Positions 41,540 through 49,760 of a DNA stretch of 64,000 bases are shown here, in pieces. The position numbers and the translations under genes were made by a program. Source of the stretch: Poseidonibacter ostreae. Lineage in GTDB: Bacteria; Campylobacterota; Campylobacteria; Campylobacterales; Arcobacteraceae. The stretch is from the NCBI RefSeq assembly GCF_009208055.1, contig NZ_WFKI01000010.1:10919-74918 (forward strand), read 5' to 3'. The notes beneath the pieces were generated by a model that saw only the letters and a list, made by a program, of their open reading frames with translations, was not told where the DNA came from and did no database searches. How positions within the stretch are numbered: position 1 is the stretch's first letter; every line of letters begins with the position of its first letter.

Positions 41540-42874
41540 ATGAAACTATTCGGAACAGATGGCGTTAGAGGTGAAGCTGGTACTTTTTTAGATGCAATGA
41601 CTGTATTAAAATTAGCAAAAGCTGCAGGTATTTATTTTAGAAAACATTCAACAACAAAAAGAATACTTGTTGGAAAAGACACTAGAAGAAGTGGATATAT
41701 GATTGAAAATGCACTAGTAAGTGGTCTTACAGCTGTTGGGTATGATGTAATACAAATTGGTCCAATGCCAACACCTGCAATTGCATACCTAACAGAGAGT
41801 ATGAGATGTGATGCTGGTATTATGATTTCTGCTTCACATAATCCATATGAAGATAATGGAATTAAGTTCTTCGATAATCATGGTGATAAACTTGGTGTCG
41901 AGTGTGAAAAAAGAATTGAAAAGATTTTCAATGACAATGAATCAATGATTAATGAGCAAGTAACTGGTAGAAATATTGGTGCTGCAAAAAGAATTAATGA
42001 TGTTATTGGAAGATATATTGTTTCAATTAAAAGTTCTTTTCCTAAAGATTTAACACTTCATGGCCTAAGAATTGTTCTTGATTGTGCAAATGGAGCTGCT
42101 TATAAAGTAGGTCCTACAATTTTAGAAGAATTAGGTGCTGATGTAATTACAATTAATCATAAACCAGATGGTTTTAATATTAATGAAAACTGTGGAGCAA
42201 TGCATCCTGAAGAAGTAGGGAAGCTTGTTCGTGAATATAGAGCCGATATTGGTCTTGCACTTGATGGTGATGCGGATAGATTAGTTGTAATAGATGAAAA
42301 AGGTGACGTAGTTGATGGTGATAAATTAATTGGTGCCCTTTGTAAATATTTAAATGATGCAAAGCTTTTACAAGGAAAAGGTTGTGTTGCAACTGTTATG
42401 TCTAATCAAGCTTTAGAAGATTACTTGAGTAAAGATAATATAAAATTACATAGATCAAATGTTGGTGACAAATATGTTCTTGAAGTTATGAAAGAACAAG
42501 GTATTAACTTTGGTGGCGAGCAAAGTGGACATGTTATTTTCTCTGATGTTGCAAAAACAGGAGATGGATTAGCATCTGCACTACAAGTACTAGCATTAGT
42601 TTTAAGATCTAGTAAGAAAGCTAGTGAAGTGTTAAATCCATTTGAATTATATCCTCAGATTTTACATAATATGAAAGTAGGGGAGAAAATTCCTTTAGAT
42701 CAGATTGAAGGTCTTGAAGAATTAGTAAAACCTTTAAGAGAAAAAGGTATGAGAGATTTAATTAGATACTCTGGAACTGAAAATAAAATAAGACTTCTTT
42801 TAGAAGGTAAAAATAAAAAAGATGTTGAAGATGGTATGGAAACACTAAAGGCATTTTTCAAAAAAGCTTTATGA
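41540..42874 (+). CDS. glmM: Phosphoglucosamine mutase
   Basis: 444 residues, full length. Converts glucosamine-6-phosphate to glucosamine-1-phosphate for UDP-GlcNAc and so for peptidoglycan and lipid A. Seen: FGTDGVRG at the start, the phosphoserine loop ISASHNPYEDNGIK (Ser99), metal-binding DGDADR, GGEQSGH, and the phosphate-binding RYSGTENKIR. The ASHNP and GEQSGH signature separates GlmM from the related phosphomannomutases. Stop overlaps the lspA start by 4 bases. Confidence 0.97.
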   Translation: MKLFGTDGVRGEAGTFLDAMTVLKLAKAAGIYFRKHSTTKRILVGKDTRRSGYMIENALVSGLTAVGYDVIQIGPMPTPAIAYLTESMRCDAGIMISASHNPYEDNGIKFFDNHGDKLGVECEKRIEKIFNDNESMINEQVTGRNIGAAKRINDVIGRYIVSIKSSFPKDLTLHGLRIVLDCANGAAYKVGPTILEELGADVITINHKPDGFNINENCGAMHPEEVGKLVREYRADIGLALDGDADRLVVIDEKGDVVDGDKLIGALCKYLNDAKLLQGKGCVATVMSNQALEDYLSKDNIKLHRSNVGDKYVLEVMKEQGINFGGEQSGHVIFSDVAKTGDGLASALQVLALVLRSSKKASEVLNPFELYPQILHNMKVGEKIPLDQIEGLEELVKPLREKGMRDLIRYSGTENKIRLLLEGKNKKDVEDGMETLKAFFKKAL

Positions 42875-43344
42875 GAAAAAAATTAGTTTTATCAATTATT
42901 ATATTTACAATTTTATTTATAATTGACCAGGTATTAAAATATGGATTTACGCATTTTAACTTAAATGTTGATGGTCCATATATGTCTTTACAGTTAGCAT
43001 ATAATTATGGTGTAGCATTTTCAATGTTTTCATTTCTTGCTGAATATTTAAAGTATATTCAATTATCAATGGTTATAGCTGGATTTATATATTTATTAAA
43101 AAATAAAGAAGTATTTACTGAGTATTATTTACCAATTACTCTATTATTTGCAGGTGGTTTATCTAATATTTTAGATAGATTTACCTATGGTGGAGTTGTT
43201 GATTATCTTTATTGGCACTATGGTTTTGAATTTGCAATCTTCAATTTTGCAGACATTATAATAAACTGTGCAGTTGCAATTATCATATTTATGCAAATTA
43301 AACAATGGCAAGCTGAGCGAAAAGAAAAAAAGAATAAGTCCTAA
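42871..43344 (+). CDS. lspA: Lipoprotein signal peptidase (signal peptidase II)
   Basis: 157 residues with four membrane helices. Seen: IDQVLKYGF near the start, the conserved NYGVAFSM (N-x-G-x-A-F), and the two catalytic aspartates in GGLSNILDRFTYGG and FNFADIIINC. It cleaves the signal peptides of lipoproteins such as those at 12081-12623 and 55684-56091. Co-translated with glmM through an ATGA overlap. Confidence 0.96.
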   Translation: MRKKLVLSIIIFTILFIIDQVLKYGFTHFNLNVDGPYMSLQLAYNYGVAFSMFSFLAEYLKYIQLSMVIAGFIYLLKNKEVFTEYYLPITLLFAGGLSNILDRFTYGGVVDYLYWHYGFEFAIFNFADIIINCAVAIIIFMQIKQWQAERKEKKNKS

Positions 43345-43370
43345 ATTTGGGAGCTTAAATTAAAATTAGC

Positions 43371-43376
43371 TATAAT
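43371..43376 (+). promoter_or_regulatory. Putative -10 element of the leuC promoter
   Basis: TATAAT in TTAGCTATAATGGCG, about 40 bases before the leuC ATG in the lspA-leuC gap; AGGAAGAG serves as ribosome site further on. No attenuator or leader peptide is visible in the 70-base gap. Confidence 0.45.
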
Positions 43377-43414
43377 GGCGAAAATATAAGAAAATTTATT
43401 AGGAAGAGATTAAT

Positions 43415-44695
43415 ATGGGTCAAACAATAACAGAAAAAATTTTTAGTGAACATGTAGGAAAAGAAGTACATGCAGGAGAGATTGTAAGAAGTCCAATTGA
43501 TATGGTAATTGGAAATGATATTACAACTCCAATTTCTATTAAAGCCTTTGAAGATGGTGGTTTTGAAAAATTAGCAAATCCTGAAGGTTTTGCAATTGTT
43601 CTTGATCACTTTATTCCTGCTAAAGATATTGCATCTGCAAATCAAGCAAAAATCTCAAGAGATTTTGCTTATAAGCATGATTTAAAATATTTCTTTGATG
43701 AAAAAGATATGGGTATTGAACATGCATTATTACCTGAAAAAGGTTTAGTATTACCAGGTGATGTAATTATTGGTGCAGATTCACATACATGTACACATGG
43801 CGGATTAGGTGCATTTTCAACTGGTATGGGTTCAACTGATATTTCATTTGGGATGATTACAGGTGGTAACTGGTTTAAAGTTCCTGAATCAATTAAAGTT
43901 GTAATGAGTGGTAAACCAGGTGAGTATGTATCTGGAAAAGATATTATTCTTGAAGTTATTAGAATCTTAGGTGTAGATGGAGCTTTATATCAAGCATTAG
44001 AATTTACAGGAGATACTGTACCTCATTTATCAATGGATGATAGATTCTCTATTTGTAATATGGCAATTGAAGCAGGTGCTAAAAATGGTATTTTTGCTTA
44101 TGATGAAGTTACAGAAGAGTTTTTAAAGAAAACAGCAGAGTTAAATGATGGTTTAAGAGCAGAACCAAAGATTCATTACTCTGATGAAGATGCAACATAT
44201 ACTAGAATTATTGAAATTGATGTAGCTTCTTTAGAGCCAGTAATTGCATATCCATTCTTACCAGATAATGGTCATCCAGTTTCACAAGCAGTTGTTGATG
44301 AAATTAGAGTTGATCAAGTATTTATTGGTTCTTGTACAAATGGAAGATTATCTGATTTTAAAGTAGCAGCAGAAATTTTAGATGGAAAAAGAGTTGCAAG
44401 ACATGTTAGACTTATTTTAACTCCTGGTACTCAAAAGATTTTAAGAGATGCAACAAAAGCTGGATATATTGACACATTAATTGATGCAGGGGCTGTTGTA
44501 TCAAATCCTACATGTGGTGCATGTTTAGGTGGATATATGGGTATTTTAGGTGATGATGAAGTATGTATTTCTACAACAAATAGAAACTTTGTTGGAAGAA
44601 TGGGTTCAAGATCATCTAAAATTTATTTAGCAAACTCAGCTGTTGCTGCAGTATCTGCAATCTCTGGATATATTACAGACCCAAGAAGTCTTTAA
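43415..44695 (+). CDS. leuC: 3-isopropylmalate dehydratase large subunit
   Basis: 426 residues, the length of the shorter bacterial/archaeal LeuC (HacA-like) type. Isomerises 2- to 3-isopropylmalate in leucine synthesis with a [4Fe-4S] cluster. Seen: GADSHTCTHGGLGAF, FIGSCTNGR (first cluster Cys), and NPTCGACLGGYMG (the other two cluster Cys), followed by TNRNFVGRMGS. The small subunit leuD is not next to it; mobA follows with a 1-base overlap (TAATG). Homoaconitase or citraconate hydratase activity cannot be excluded without leuD context. Confidence 0.9.
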   Translation: MGQTITEKIFSEHVGKEVHAGEIVRSPIDMVIGNDITTPISIKAFEDGGFEKLANPEGFAIVLDHFIPAKDIASANQAKISRDFAYKHDLKYFFDEKDMGIEHALLPEKGLVLPGDVIIGADSHTCTHGGLGAFSTGMGSTDISFGMITGGNWFKVPESIKVVMSGKPGEYVSGKDIILEVIRILGVDGALYQALEFTGDTVPHLSMDDRFSICNMAIEAGAKNGIFAYDEVTEEFLKKTAELNDGLRAEPKIHYSDEDATYTRIIEIDVASLEPVIAYPFLPDNGHPVSQAVVDEIRVDQVFIGSCTNGRLSDFKVAAEILDGKRVARHVRLILTPGTQKILRDATKAGYIDTLIDAGAVVSNPTCGACLGGYMGILGDDEVCISTTNRNFVGRMGSRSSKIYLANSAVAAVSAISGYITDPRSL

Positions 44696-45297
44696 TGTCT
44701 AAAACTGCTATCCTTTCTAAAATCCCTTGTGTGATTTTATGCGGGGGTAGAAGTTCTAGAATGGGAGAAGATAAATCTCTTCTTCCTTTCTCAAACTCAA
44801 ACTCACTAACTCAATATCAATATGATAAGCTAAAAAGCAATTTTGAAGAAGTATATATATCATCAAAAATAGATAAATTTGACTTCCTTAAAAATAAAGA
44901 AAAATATTTAATACTTGATAAAGGTGAAATTTTTTCTCCAATTGTTGCCTTACAAACAATTTTACAAACAATAAAAACTGAAAAAGTATTTATAATCACA
45001 GTAGATACTCCATTGGTTTCAATTGACTCTATAAATGAATTAATTAATAGTTCAAATGAGAGTGAAATTTGTGTAGCACAAACTTTAAAAACTCATAATT
45101 TATGTGGTGTTTTTTCTACAAGTTTAGTAAAGTTTATAAATGAAATGTTAATAAATGACATACATAAAGTAAACTATCTTCTTAAAAATAATAATACTAA
45201 ATATTTGGACTTCCCAAATAATGATGAATTTATCAATTTAAATAATAAAGATGAGTATAAAAGAGCTTTAAATATTATAAGTAAATCAAATAATTAA
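44695..45297 (+). CDS. mobA: Molybdenum cofactor guanylyltransferase
   Basis: 200 residues. Seen: nucleotide-binding start VILCGGRSSRMGEDKSLLPF (GGxSxRMGxxK), a TVDTPLVS block equivalent to the metal-binding DxP, and a Rossmann-like body. MobA attaches GMP to molybdopterin to give the guanine dinucleotide cofactor used by DMSO-reductase-family enzymes, including the TorA-like protein at the start of this window. It is translationally coupled to leuC, a fortuitous neighbour. Confidence 0.88.
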   Translation: MSKTAILSKIPCVILCGGRSSRMGEDKSLLPFSNSNSLTQYQYDKLKSNFEEVYISSKIDKFDFLKNKEKYLILDKGEIFSPIVALQTILQTIKTEKVFIITVDTPLVSIDSINELINSSNESEICVAQTLKTHNLCGVFSTSLVKFINEMLINDIHKVNYLLKNNNTKYLDFPNNDEFINLNNKDEYKRALNIISKSNN

Positions 45298-45392
45298 TAT
45301 TAAGTAATTTAAGCTCTATCTTAGTTTCTTCTTAACTTTCTTTTGATATGCTATTAACAAAATATAGAATTGAAAATCTAAAAGGAAATCAT

Positions 45393-46862
45393 ATGGCAAA
45401 AAATGAATTAGATGAAGCATTAGAATTAGTTGATGCAGAAGTAAAAAAAATAGGAATTTCAAGAAGAGAAGCTTTTAAATTAGCTGGACTTGGATCAGCT
45501 GCATATTTAATGGGTGACAGTACAAAAGCAGAAGCTGCGACAACTGCTCAAGCTAGTGAAGCAAAAGGTAAAATCTTAATTATTGGAGGAGGACTAGCAG
45601 GTATTTCAACAGCTGCTAGATTAGCTAGTACTTTAACAGACCCTGATATTACTGTTATTGAGCCTAATCCTAAATCAGTTTCATATCAACCCGGAAATAC
45701 ATTAATAGGTGCTGGTTTATATGAAAAAGCTGATGTTATGTATGATACTAAAGATTTTTTACCCGCTGGTGTTAAAATGATAAAAGATAAAGCAGTTGAA
45801 TTCAATCCTGATGCAAATAAAATAGTAATAGGTTCAGGAGAAACTATTTCATATGACTTTTTAGTAATTGCAGCAGGACTTACTTTAGACTTTGGAAGTA
45901 TTAAAGGTTTAGAAGAAGTAGGTGATGCTTATACAATGGGTGATGCTTCAAAGATATTAAAAGCTTTTGGTAATTCAGGTATAACTTCAATTTATAATAC
46001 TGATACATCTGTTGAAACATGGAAGCAAATGCAAAAGTTTATTGAAAGTGCAAAAAATGGTAAAAAAGTAAAAGGTATTTTCACTCATCCAAATACTTCT
46101 ATTAAATGTGGGGGAGCTCCTAAGAAAATTATGAACTTAACTCATTCTAGACTAGCAGAAGCAGGTGCTCGTGATAATGCAGAATTAACATTTTATCCAA
46201 ATGGTGGTTCTATGTTTTCAGTTAAAGAATATCATGATGCAATTTTAAAACAGTTTGAAACTAGAGGTTTTAAGTGGAATTATAATCATAACTTAACAGG
46301 TGTAGATATTCAAAATAAAACAGCAATATTTGATAAAAGATGGGATGAAAAAGGTCCTTATGATGAAGATTTAGAAGAGTATTCTATGATTACAAAACAC
46401 CAAGAAGTAGAAGTGCCATTTGATTTTATGCATATTACACCACCAATGAAAGCACCAGATGAAATTGGTAACTCAGCTGTTGGTTCAGGAAAAGGTTGGG
46501 TTCCTGTTAATAAAGAAACATTACAACATGTTAAATATAAAAATATCTTTTCATTAGGTGATATTGCAGCTGTTCCTATGGGTAAAACAGGAGGAAGTGT
46601 AAGAAAACAATATAAAGTAGTAGTTGATAATTTAATTTCTGCAATGGAAGGTAAAGAATTAACTGCAAAATATGCAGGATATACTGTATGTCCATTAATT
46701 ACAGATATTGGTAAAGTAATGTTAGCTGAGTTTGATTGGACTAAAAAACCAACACCTTCTTTTCCTTTAGACCCTACACAAGAGAGATATATTTGGTGGT
46801 TAATGAAAGTTTATTTACTTAAACCAATGACTCAATATGGAATGTTATCTGGTAAAGCATAG
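45393..46862 (+). CDS. sqr: Sulfide:quinone oxidoreductase, type II-like, with twin-arginine leader
   Basis: 489 residues from the ATG at 45393, which has AAAGGAAA upstream; a longer frame from 45348 lacks one. Seen: N-terminal extension with a Tat-like motif ISRREAFKLAG and a hydrophobic AAYLMG stretch; FAD-binding KILIIGGGLAGISTAARLA; active-site cysteine in IKCGGAPKKIM and a second one in GYTVCPLIT; C-terminal KVMLAEFDWTKKPTPSFPLD. The KC(A/G)GAP(Q/K)KIM and GYT(S/V)CPL(V/I)T blocks match type II SQRs such as the mitochondrial enzyme. It oxidises sulfide and reduces quinone. Type II enzymes usually have no Tat leader, so a periplasm-facing form is implied. Followed by a small membrane protein and a triple rhodanese. 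Confidence 0.85.
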   Translation: MAKNELDEALELVDAEVKKIGISRREAFKLAGLGSAAYLMGDSTKAEAATTAQASEAKGKILIIGGGLAGISTAARLASTLTDPDITVIEPNPKSVSYQPGNTLIGAGLYEKADVMYDTKDFLPAGVKMIKDKAVEFNPDANKIVIGSGETISYDFLVIAAGLTLDFGSIKGLEEVGDAYTMGDASKILKAFGNSGITSIYNTDTSVETWKQMQKFIESAKNGKKVKGIFTHPNTSIKCGGAPKKIMNLTHSRLAEAGARDNAELTFYPNGGSMFSVKEYHDAILKQFETRGFKWNYNHNLTGVDIQNKTAIFDKRWDEKGPYDEDLEEYSMITKHQEVEVPFDFMHITPPMKAPDEIGNSAVGSGKGWVPVNKETLQHVKYKNIFSLGDIAAVPMGKTGGSVRKQYKVVVDNLISAMEGKELTAKYAGYTVCPLITDIGKVMLAEFDWTKKPTPSFPLDPTQERYIWWLMKVYLLKPMTQYGMLSGKA

Positions 46863-46874
46863 TCTTTACTTAAG

Positions 46875-47105
46875 ATGTTTATGAAAAAAGAGTTTCTTAT
46901 AATAGTAAGTATTTTATTTATACTTACTATTACTGTACATTATAAAGAGTTTTTAGAATATCCCTTTGAACAAATAACTGCATTAGCAACTTCTGGAGCC
47001 TATGGATTAGGAGCTTTACATCCAATAATCTTTTCTTTAATTATTTACTTATTATTATGGGTACCAAGATTAGTAATTAAACTTTTCAGAAAAAAATCTC
47101 AATAA
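46875..47105 (+). CDS. Small membrane protein in the sulfide-oxidation cluster
   Basis: 76 residues with two hydrophobic helices (EFLIIVSILFILTITVHY and GALHPIIFSLIIYLLLWVPR) separated by a short loop, ending in a basic tail KLFRKKSQ. Two possible starts, 46875 and 46881; neither has a strong ribosome site, so it may depend on translation of the sqr gene 12 bases upstream. Not recognised. Inferred: a membrane anchor or partner for the exported SQR, on position alone. Confidence 0.6.
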   Translation: MFMKKEFLIIVSILFILTITVHYKEFLEYPFEQITALATSGAYGLGALHPIIFSLIIYLLLWVPRLVIKLFRKKSQ

Positions 47106-47171
47106 ACTTCTCTTATAAATCTATTTAGTTATATAATTATAATAGAAGATATATATTAAAAAGGGAGAAAA

Positions 47172-48365
47172 ATGAAAACAAGTAAATTTTTAGTAAGTTT
47201 AGCTGTAGTAGGATTATTAGCAACTAGTTCGTATGCAAATATAGGTGAAAATACTCTTAGTGTTCCAAGCCCAAAAGTTCAGTCATTAATTAATAAGTAT
47301 AAATTAACTAGTGTAGATTTTAACTATGTAAATACAATTATTGCAAAAGGTACAAGAAGTACTGCAAAAGCAATTTTAATTGATGCAAGACCAGAAGCTA
47401 AGTACAAAAAAAGTACTATTCCTTCAAGTATAAATATTCCTGATACTAAGTTTGAAGAATATGTATCCTTATTAAAAGATACTCCTAAAGACAAGGAGCT
47501 AATTGTTTATTGTGGTGGATATAAATGTGCAAAAAGTCCAAAAGTAGCTGGTATGCTTATTAAAAAAGGCTTTACAAATGTAAAAGTTTATCCAGCAGGT
47601 GAACCTGAATGGATTAAAAAAAGTTATAAAGAAGTTGATTCAATTGTATTAAAATCAGCTTATGAAAACAACTCTGCATTAATAGTAGATGCAAGACCAT
47701 ATAAAAAGTTTTTACAAGAAACAGTTCCTGGTGCAATTTCAATTCCAGATACTAAATTAGATAAATTAGTAGGGAGATTTCCTTTTAATAAAGAAGAAAA
47801 AATCATTGTTTTTTGTGGTGGTTTTAAATGTGTGAAATCACATATTGTTGCAAAAAAACTAATATCTTTAGGTTATAAAAATGTATCAGTTTATGCGGCT
47901 GGACTTCCAGCATGGAAGAAAGAAAATTTACCAACAACTGCACAGAACAAAAAAACTTTAGTAAAAAAAGAAAGTAAGAAATTAGAATTTAGTAAAAATG
48001 GATTAAAACTAGGTGTAGATGAAGGCTCAGTTGATGGAGAGTGGTTAAAAAAACTTATTTTAGAAAATAAAGTTCCTTCTTTTATACAAATTGTTGATGT
48101 TACTGCAGCAGATGAGTTCAAAGGTGGACATTTAAATGGTGCTATGAATATAGAAGCTGCTAATTTTAAAGCAGAAGAGTTTTACAAAAGACTTCCAAAA
48201 AATAAAACAATTGTATTTAACTGTACCGCAGGTGGAAGATCTATTGAAGCTTGGGCAAAATTAAAAGATGCAAAAATTGATGTTAGTGAAATATTCTATT
48301 TTGATGCTAATATTGATTGTATTGCAAATGAGTGTAAAATTGAGGTAAATGAGCCTTTAGATTAA
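47172..48365 (+). CDS. Secreted protein with three rhodanese domains
   Basis: 397 residues. Seen: signal peptide MKTSKFLVSLAVVGLLATSSYAN; rhodanese 1 (about 45-150) with active loop CGGYKCAKS (Cys114); rhodanese 2 (about 155-250) with CGGFKCVKS (Cys215), clearly a duplicate of the first, sharing the (I/V)DARP, (S)I(N/S)IPDTK and Y.AG.P.W motifs; rhodanese 3 (about 280-395) with CTAGGRS (Cys351), a different lineage. All three catalytic cysteines are present. Rhodaneses transfer sulfane sulfur. Inferred: in the periplasm it accepts polysulfide or persulfide made by the upstream SQR. AGGGAG precedes the ATG; a TATAAT-like box in the 66-base gap could give separate transcription. Confidence 0.85.
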   Translation: MKTSKFLVSLAVVGLLATSSYANIGENTLSVPSPKVQSLINKYKLTSVDFNYVNTIIAKGTRSTAKAILIDARPEAKYKKSTIPSSINIPDTKFEEYVSLLKDTPKDKELIVYCGGYKCAKSPKVAGMLIKKGFTNVKVYPAGEPEWIKKSYKEVDSIVLKSAYENNSALIVDARPYKKFLQETVPGAISIPDTKLDKLVGRFPFNKEEKIIVFCGGFKCVKSHIVAKKLISLGYKNVSVYAAGLPAWKKENLPTTAQNKKTLVKKESKKLEFSKNGLKLGVDEGSVDGEWLKKLILENKVPSFIQIVDVTAADEFKGGHLNGAMNIEAANFKAEEFYKRLPKNKTIVFNCTAGGRSIEAWAKLKDAKIDVSEIFYFDANIDCIANECKIEVNEPLD

Positions 48366-48383
48366 GACTAGTTAAGGGCATAA

Positions 48384-48415
48384 AAAAAGGGATTGAACTT
48401 AATCAATCCCTTTTT
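48384..48415. terminator. Bidirectional terminator between the triple rhodanese gene and rplT
   Basis: Perfect 13-bp stem AAAAAGGGATTGA / TCAATCCCTTTTT with a 6-base loop, flanked by A and T runs, between convergent genes. Confidence 0.9.
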
Positions 48416-48431
48416 ATTTTTTGCAAATTTA

Positions 48432-48788
48432 TTATTTTAATGCATCTTTTGCAGAATTAACTAATGATACAAATGATGTATAATCATTCATAGCCATATC
48501 AGCTAAGATTTTTCTATCTAAAGTAATTCCAGCTATTTTTAATCCGTTCATGAATCTAGAATAGTTGATATCATTTAATCTACAAGCAGCATTGATTCTT
48601 ACAATCCAAAGCTTTCTAATATCTCTTTTTTTCTGTCTTCTATCTCTGTATGCGTACACTAATGAGTGTTCTAATTGTTCTTTCGCTTTTCTAAAGTGTT
48701 TTCTTCTACCACTGTAGAATCCTTTAGCTGCTTTTAATACTTTCTTATGTCTTCTTCTTCTAACTACACCAGTTTTAACTCTAGGCAT
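48432..48788 (-). CDS. rplT: 50S ribosomal protein L20
   Basis: 118 residues, full length. Seen: MPRVKTGVVRRRRHKKVLK, the long basic N-terminal tail; GFYSGRRKHFRKAKEQLEHSL; IVRINAACRLNDINYSRFMNGL. In many bacteria L20 also represses its own operon. Last gene of thrS-infC-rpmI-rplT, separated from rpmI by a 106-base gap with three hairpins. Confidence 0.98.
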   Translation of the reverse strand: MPRVKTGVVRRRRHKKVLKAAKGFYSGRRKHFRKAKEQLEHSLVYAYRDRRQKKRDIRKLWIVRINAACRLNDINYSRFMNGLKIAGITLDRKILADMAMNDYTSFVSLVNSAKDALK

Positions 48789-48830
48789 GTCTTTCCTTTC
48801 TTTACCATTATTTTAAAAATAATAAGGTGT

Positions 48831-48896
48831 CAACAAAATTGTTGAACTTTTCCACAATTTGTGGAGGGACTAAAAAATCATTTTAAATAAATGATT
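48831..48896 (-). promoter_or_regulatory. Three tandem hairpins between rpmI and rplT
   Basis: On the minus-strand transcript, in order: AATCATTT / AAATGATT (48876-48896), overlapping the rpmI stop and followed by six T; CCACAA / TTGTGG (48852-48864); CAACAA / TTGTTG (48831-48844). The first may be a weak attenuator. The others lie where L20 or a processing enzyme could act. The gap is unusually long for this gene pair. The loops of hairpins 2 and 3 are very small (1-2 bases), so at least the inner pairs must open. Confidence 0.4.
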
Positions 48897-49092
48897 ACGC
48901 TTTGTTTAACATTCTTTTAACTCTAGTTGAATCCACAGCTGCAACAGTTTGTGGTCCTCTAAGGTTTCTTTTTCTCTTTTGAGACATTTTAGTTAAGATG
49001 TGACTTCTAAAAGCTGATCCTCTTTTAATAGAACCATTTTTCTTTATTTTAAATCTCTTTAAAGCGCCACTATTAGTTTTCATCTTAGGCAT
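48895..49092 (-). CDS. rpmI: 50S ribosomal protein L35
   Basis: 65 residues, full length. Seen: MPKMKTNSGALKRFKIKKNG, the HILTKMSQKRKRNLRG block and the C-terminal VKRMLNKA, all typical of L35. It has its own possible promoter upstream and is separated from infC by a hairpin. Confidence 0.97.
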   Translation of the reverse strand: MPKMKTNSGALKRFKIKKNGSIKRGSAFRSHILTKMSQKRKRNLRGPQTVAAVDSTRVKRMLNKA

Positions 49093-49145
49093 TGAAAAAT
49101 CCTTTTTTAAATTTGCAATTTCATTTAGAAATGAAAAAGTCTTGG

Positions 49146-49151
49146 ATTATA
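49146..49151 (-). promoter_or_regulatory. Putative -10 element for rpmI-rplT
   Basis: TATAAT on the minus strand in AGTATAATCCAAG, about 55 bases upstream of rpmI and downstream of the infC terminator hairpin. It suggests that rpmI-rplT can be transcribed independently of thrS-infC. Confidence 0.5.
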
Positions 49152-49194
49152 CTTAAATTTTTATTAAATTAGGTTTAAATAGGATTTGATAGTT

Positions 49195-49222
49195 AAAGAA
49201 GAGAGAGTAGGTTCTCTTCTTT
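49195..49222 (-). terminator. Hairpin after infC
   Basis: 10-bp stem AAAGAAGAGA / TCTCTTCTTT with an 8-base loop, directly after the infC stop. On the minus strand only a short T-containing tail follows (TTTAAC), so termination may be partial. Confidence 0.55.
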
Positions 49223-49223
49223 T

Positions 49224-49760
49224 TTATTTGTGGTTTTCTTCTTTTTTAGGAAGAGCCATCATATTTACGTATCTTCCTTCAAGTTTAGGTTCTTTATCCA
49301 TAACAGCTAAATCTTCAACCATTGGCCATACTTTTTTAAGTACATCAACACCTGCTTGTGGATTTGCCATTTCTCTACCTCTTAAAAATACTCTAAACTT
49401 AACGTGATGTCCAGCTTCTAAGAATTCTCTTGAGTGTTTAACTTTATAATTAATATCATTATCAGCAATTTTTACAGAAAGTTTGATTTCTTTTACAACA
49501 ATTACTTTTTGATTTTTTCTAGCTTCTTTTTTCTTCTTTTCTTGTTGGTATTTAAATTTACCATAATCCATGATTTTTGCAACAGGTGGTTTACCATCTG
49601 GCGCAATAAGAACTAAATCTAATCCTTGTTCATCAGCATGAGCTAAAGCTTCATGTGTAGGAATAATTCCATAATTTGACCCATTATCAGCTGTACATCT
49701 AACTTCTTTTGCTGTAATCATTTCGTTCATAATTACATTGTTTTTTTTGTCTCTACTCAA
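49224..49760 (-). CDS. infC: Translation initiation factor IF-3
   Basis: 178 residues. Seen: N-terminal domain with ITAKEVRCTADNGSNYGI and LDLVLIAPDGKPPVAKIMDYGKFKYQQEKK, the family signature; C-terminal domain with KEIKLSVKIADNDINYKVK and VKFRVFLRGREM. The start is TTG, placed in the last codon of thrS (ATTTGA) with GGAAG 6 bases upstream. Known: infC generally uses a non-standard start (often AUU) so that IF-3 represses its own translation. The TTG here fits that mechanism. Confidence 0.96.
   Translation of the reverse strand: MSRDKKNNVIMNEMITAKEVRCTADNGSNYGIIPTHEALAHADEQGLDLVLIAPDGKPPVAKIMDYGKFKYQQEKKKKEARKNQKVIVVKEIKLSVKIADNDINYKVKHSREFLEAGHHVKFRVFLRGREMANPQAGVDVLKKVWPMVEDLAVMDKEPKLEGRYVNMMALPKKEENHK

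Noticed and set aside
45348..45392. Upstream start of the SQR gene adding 15 residues
   Set aside because: No ribosome site before 45348, and the ATG at 45393 has AAAGGAAA; the added residues are not like a leader.
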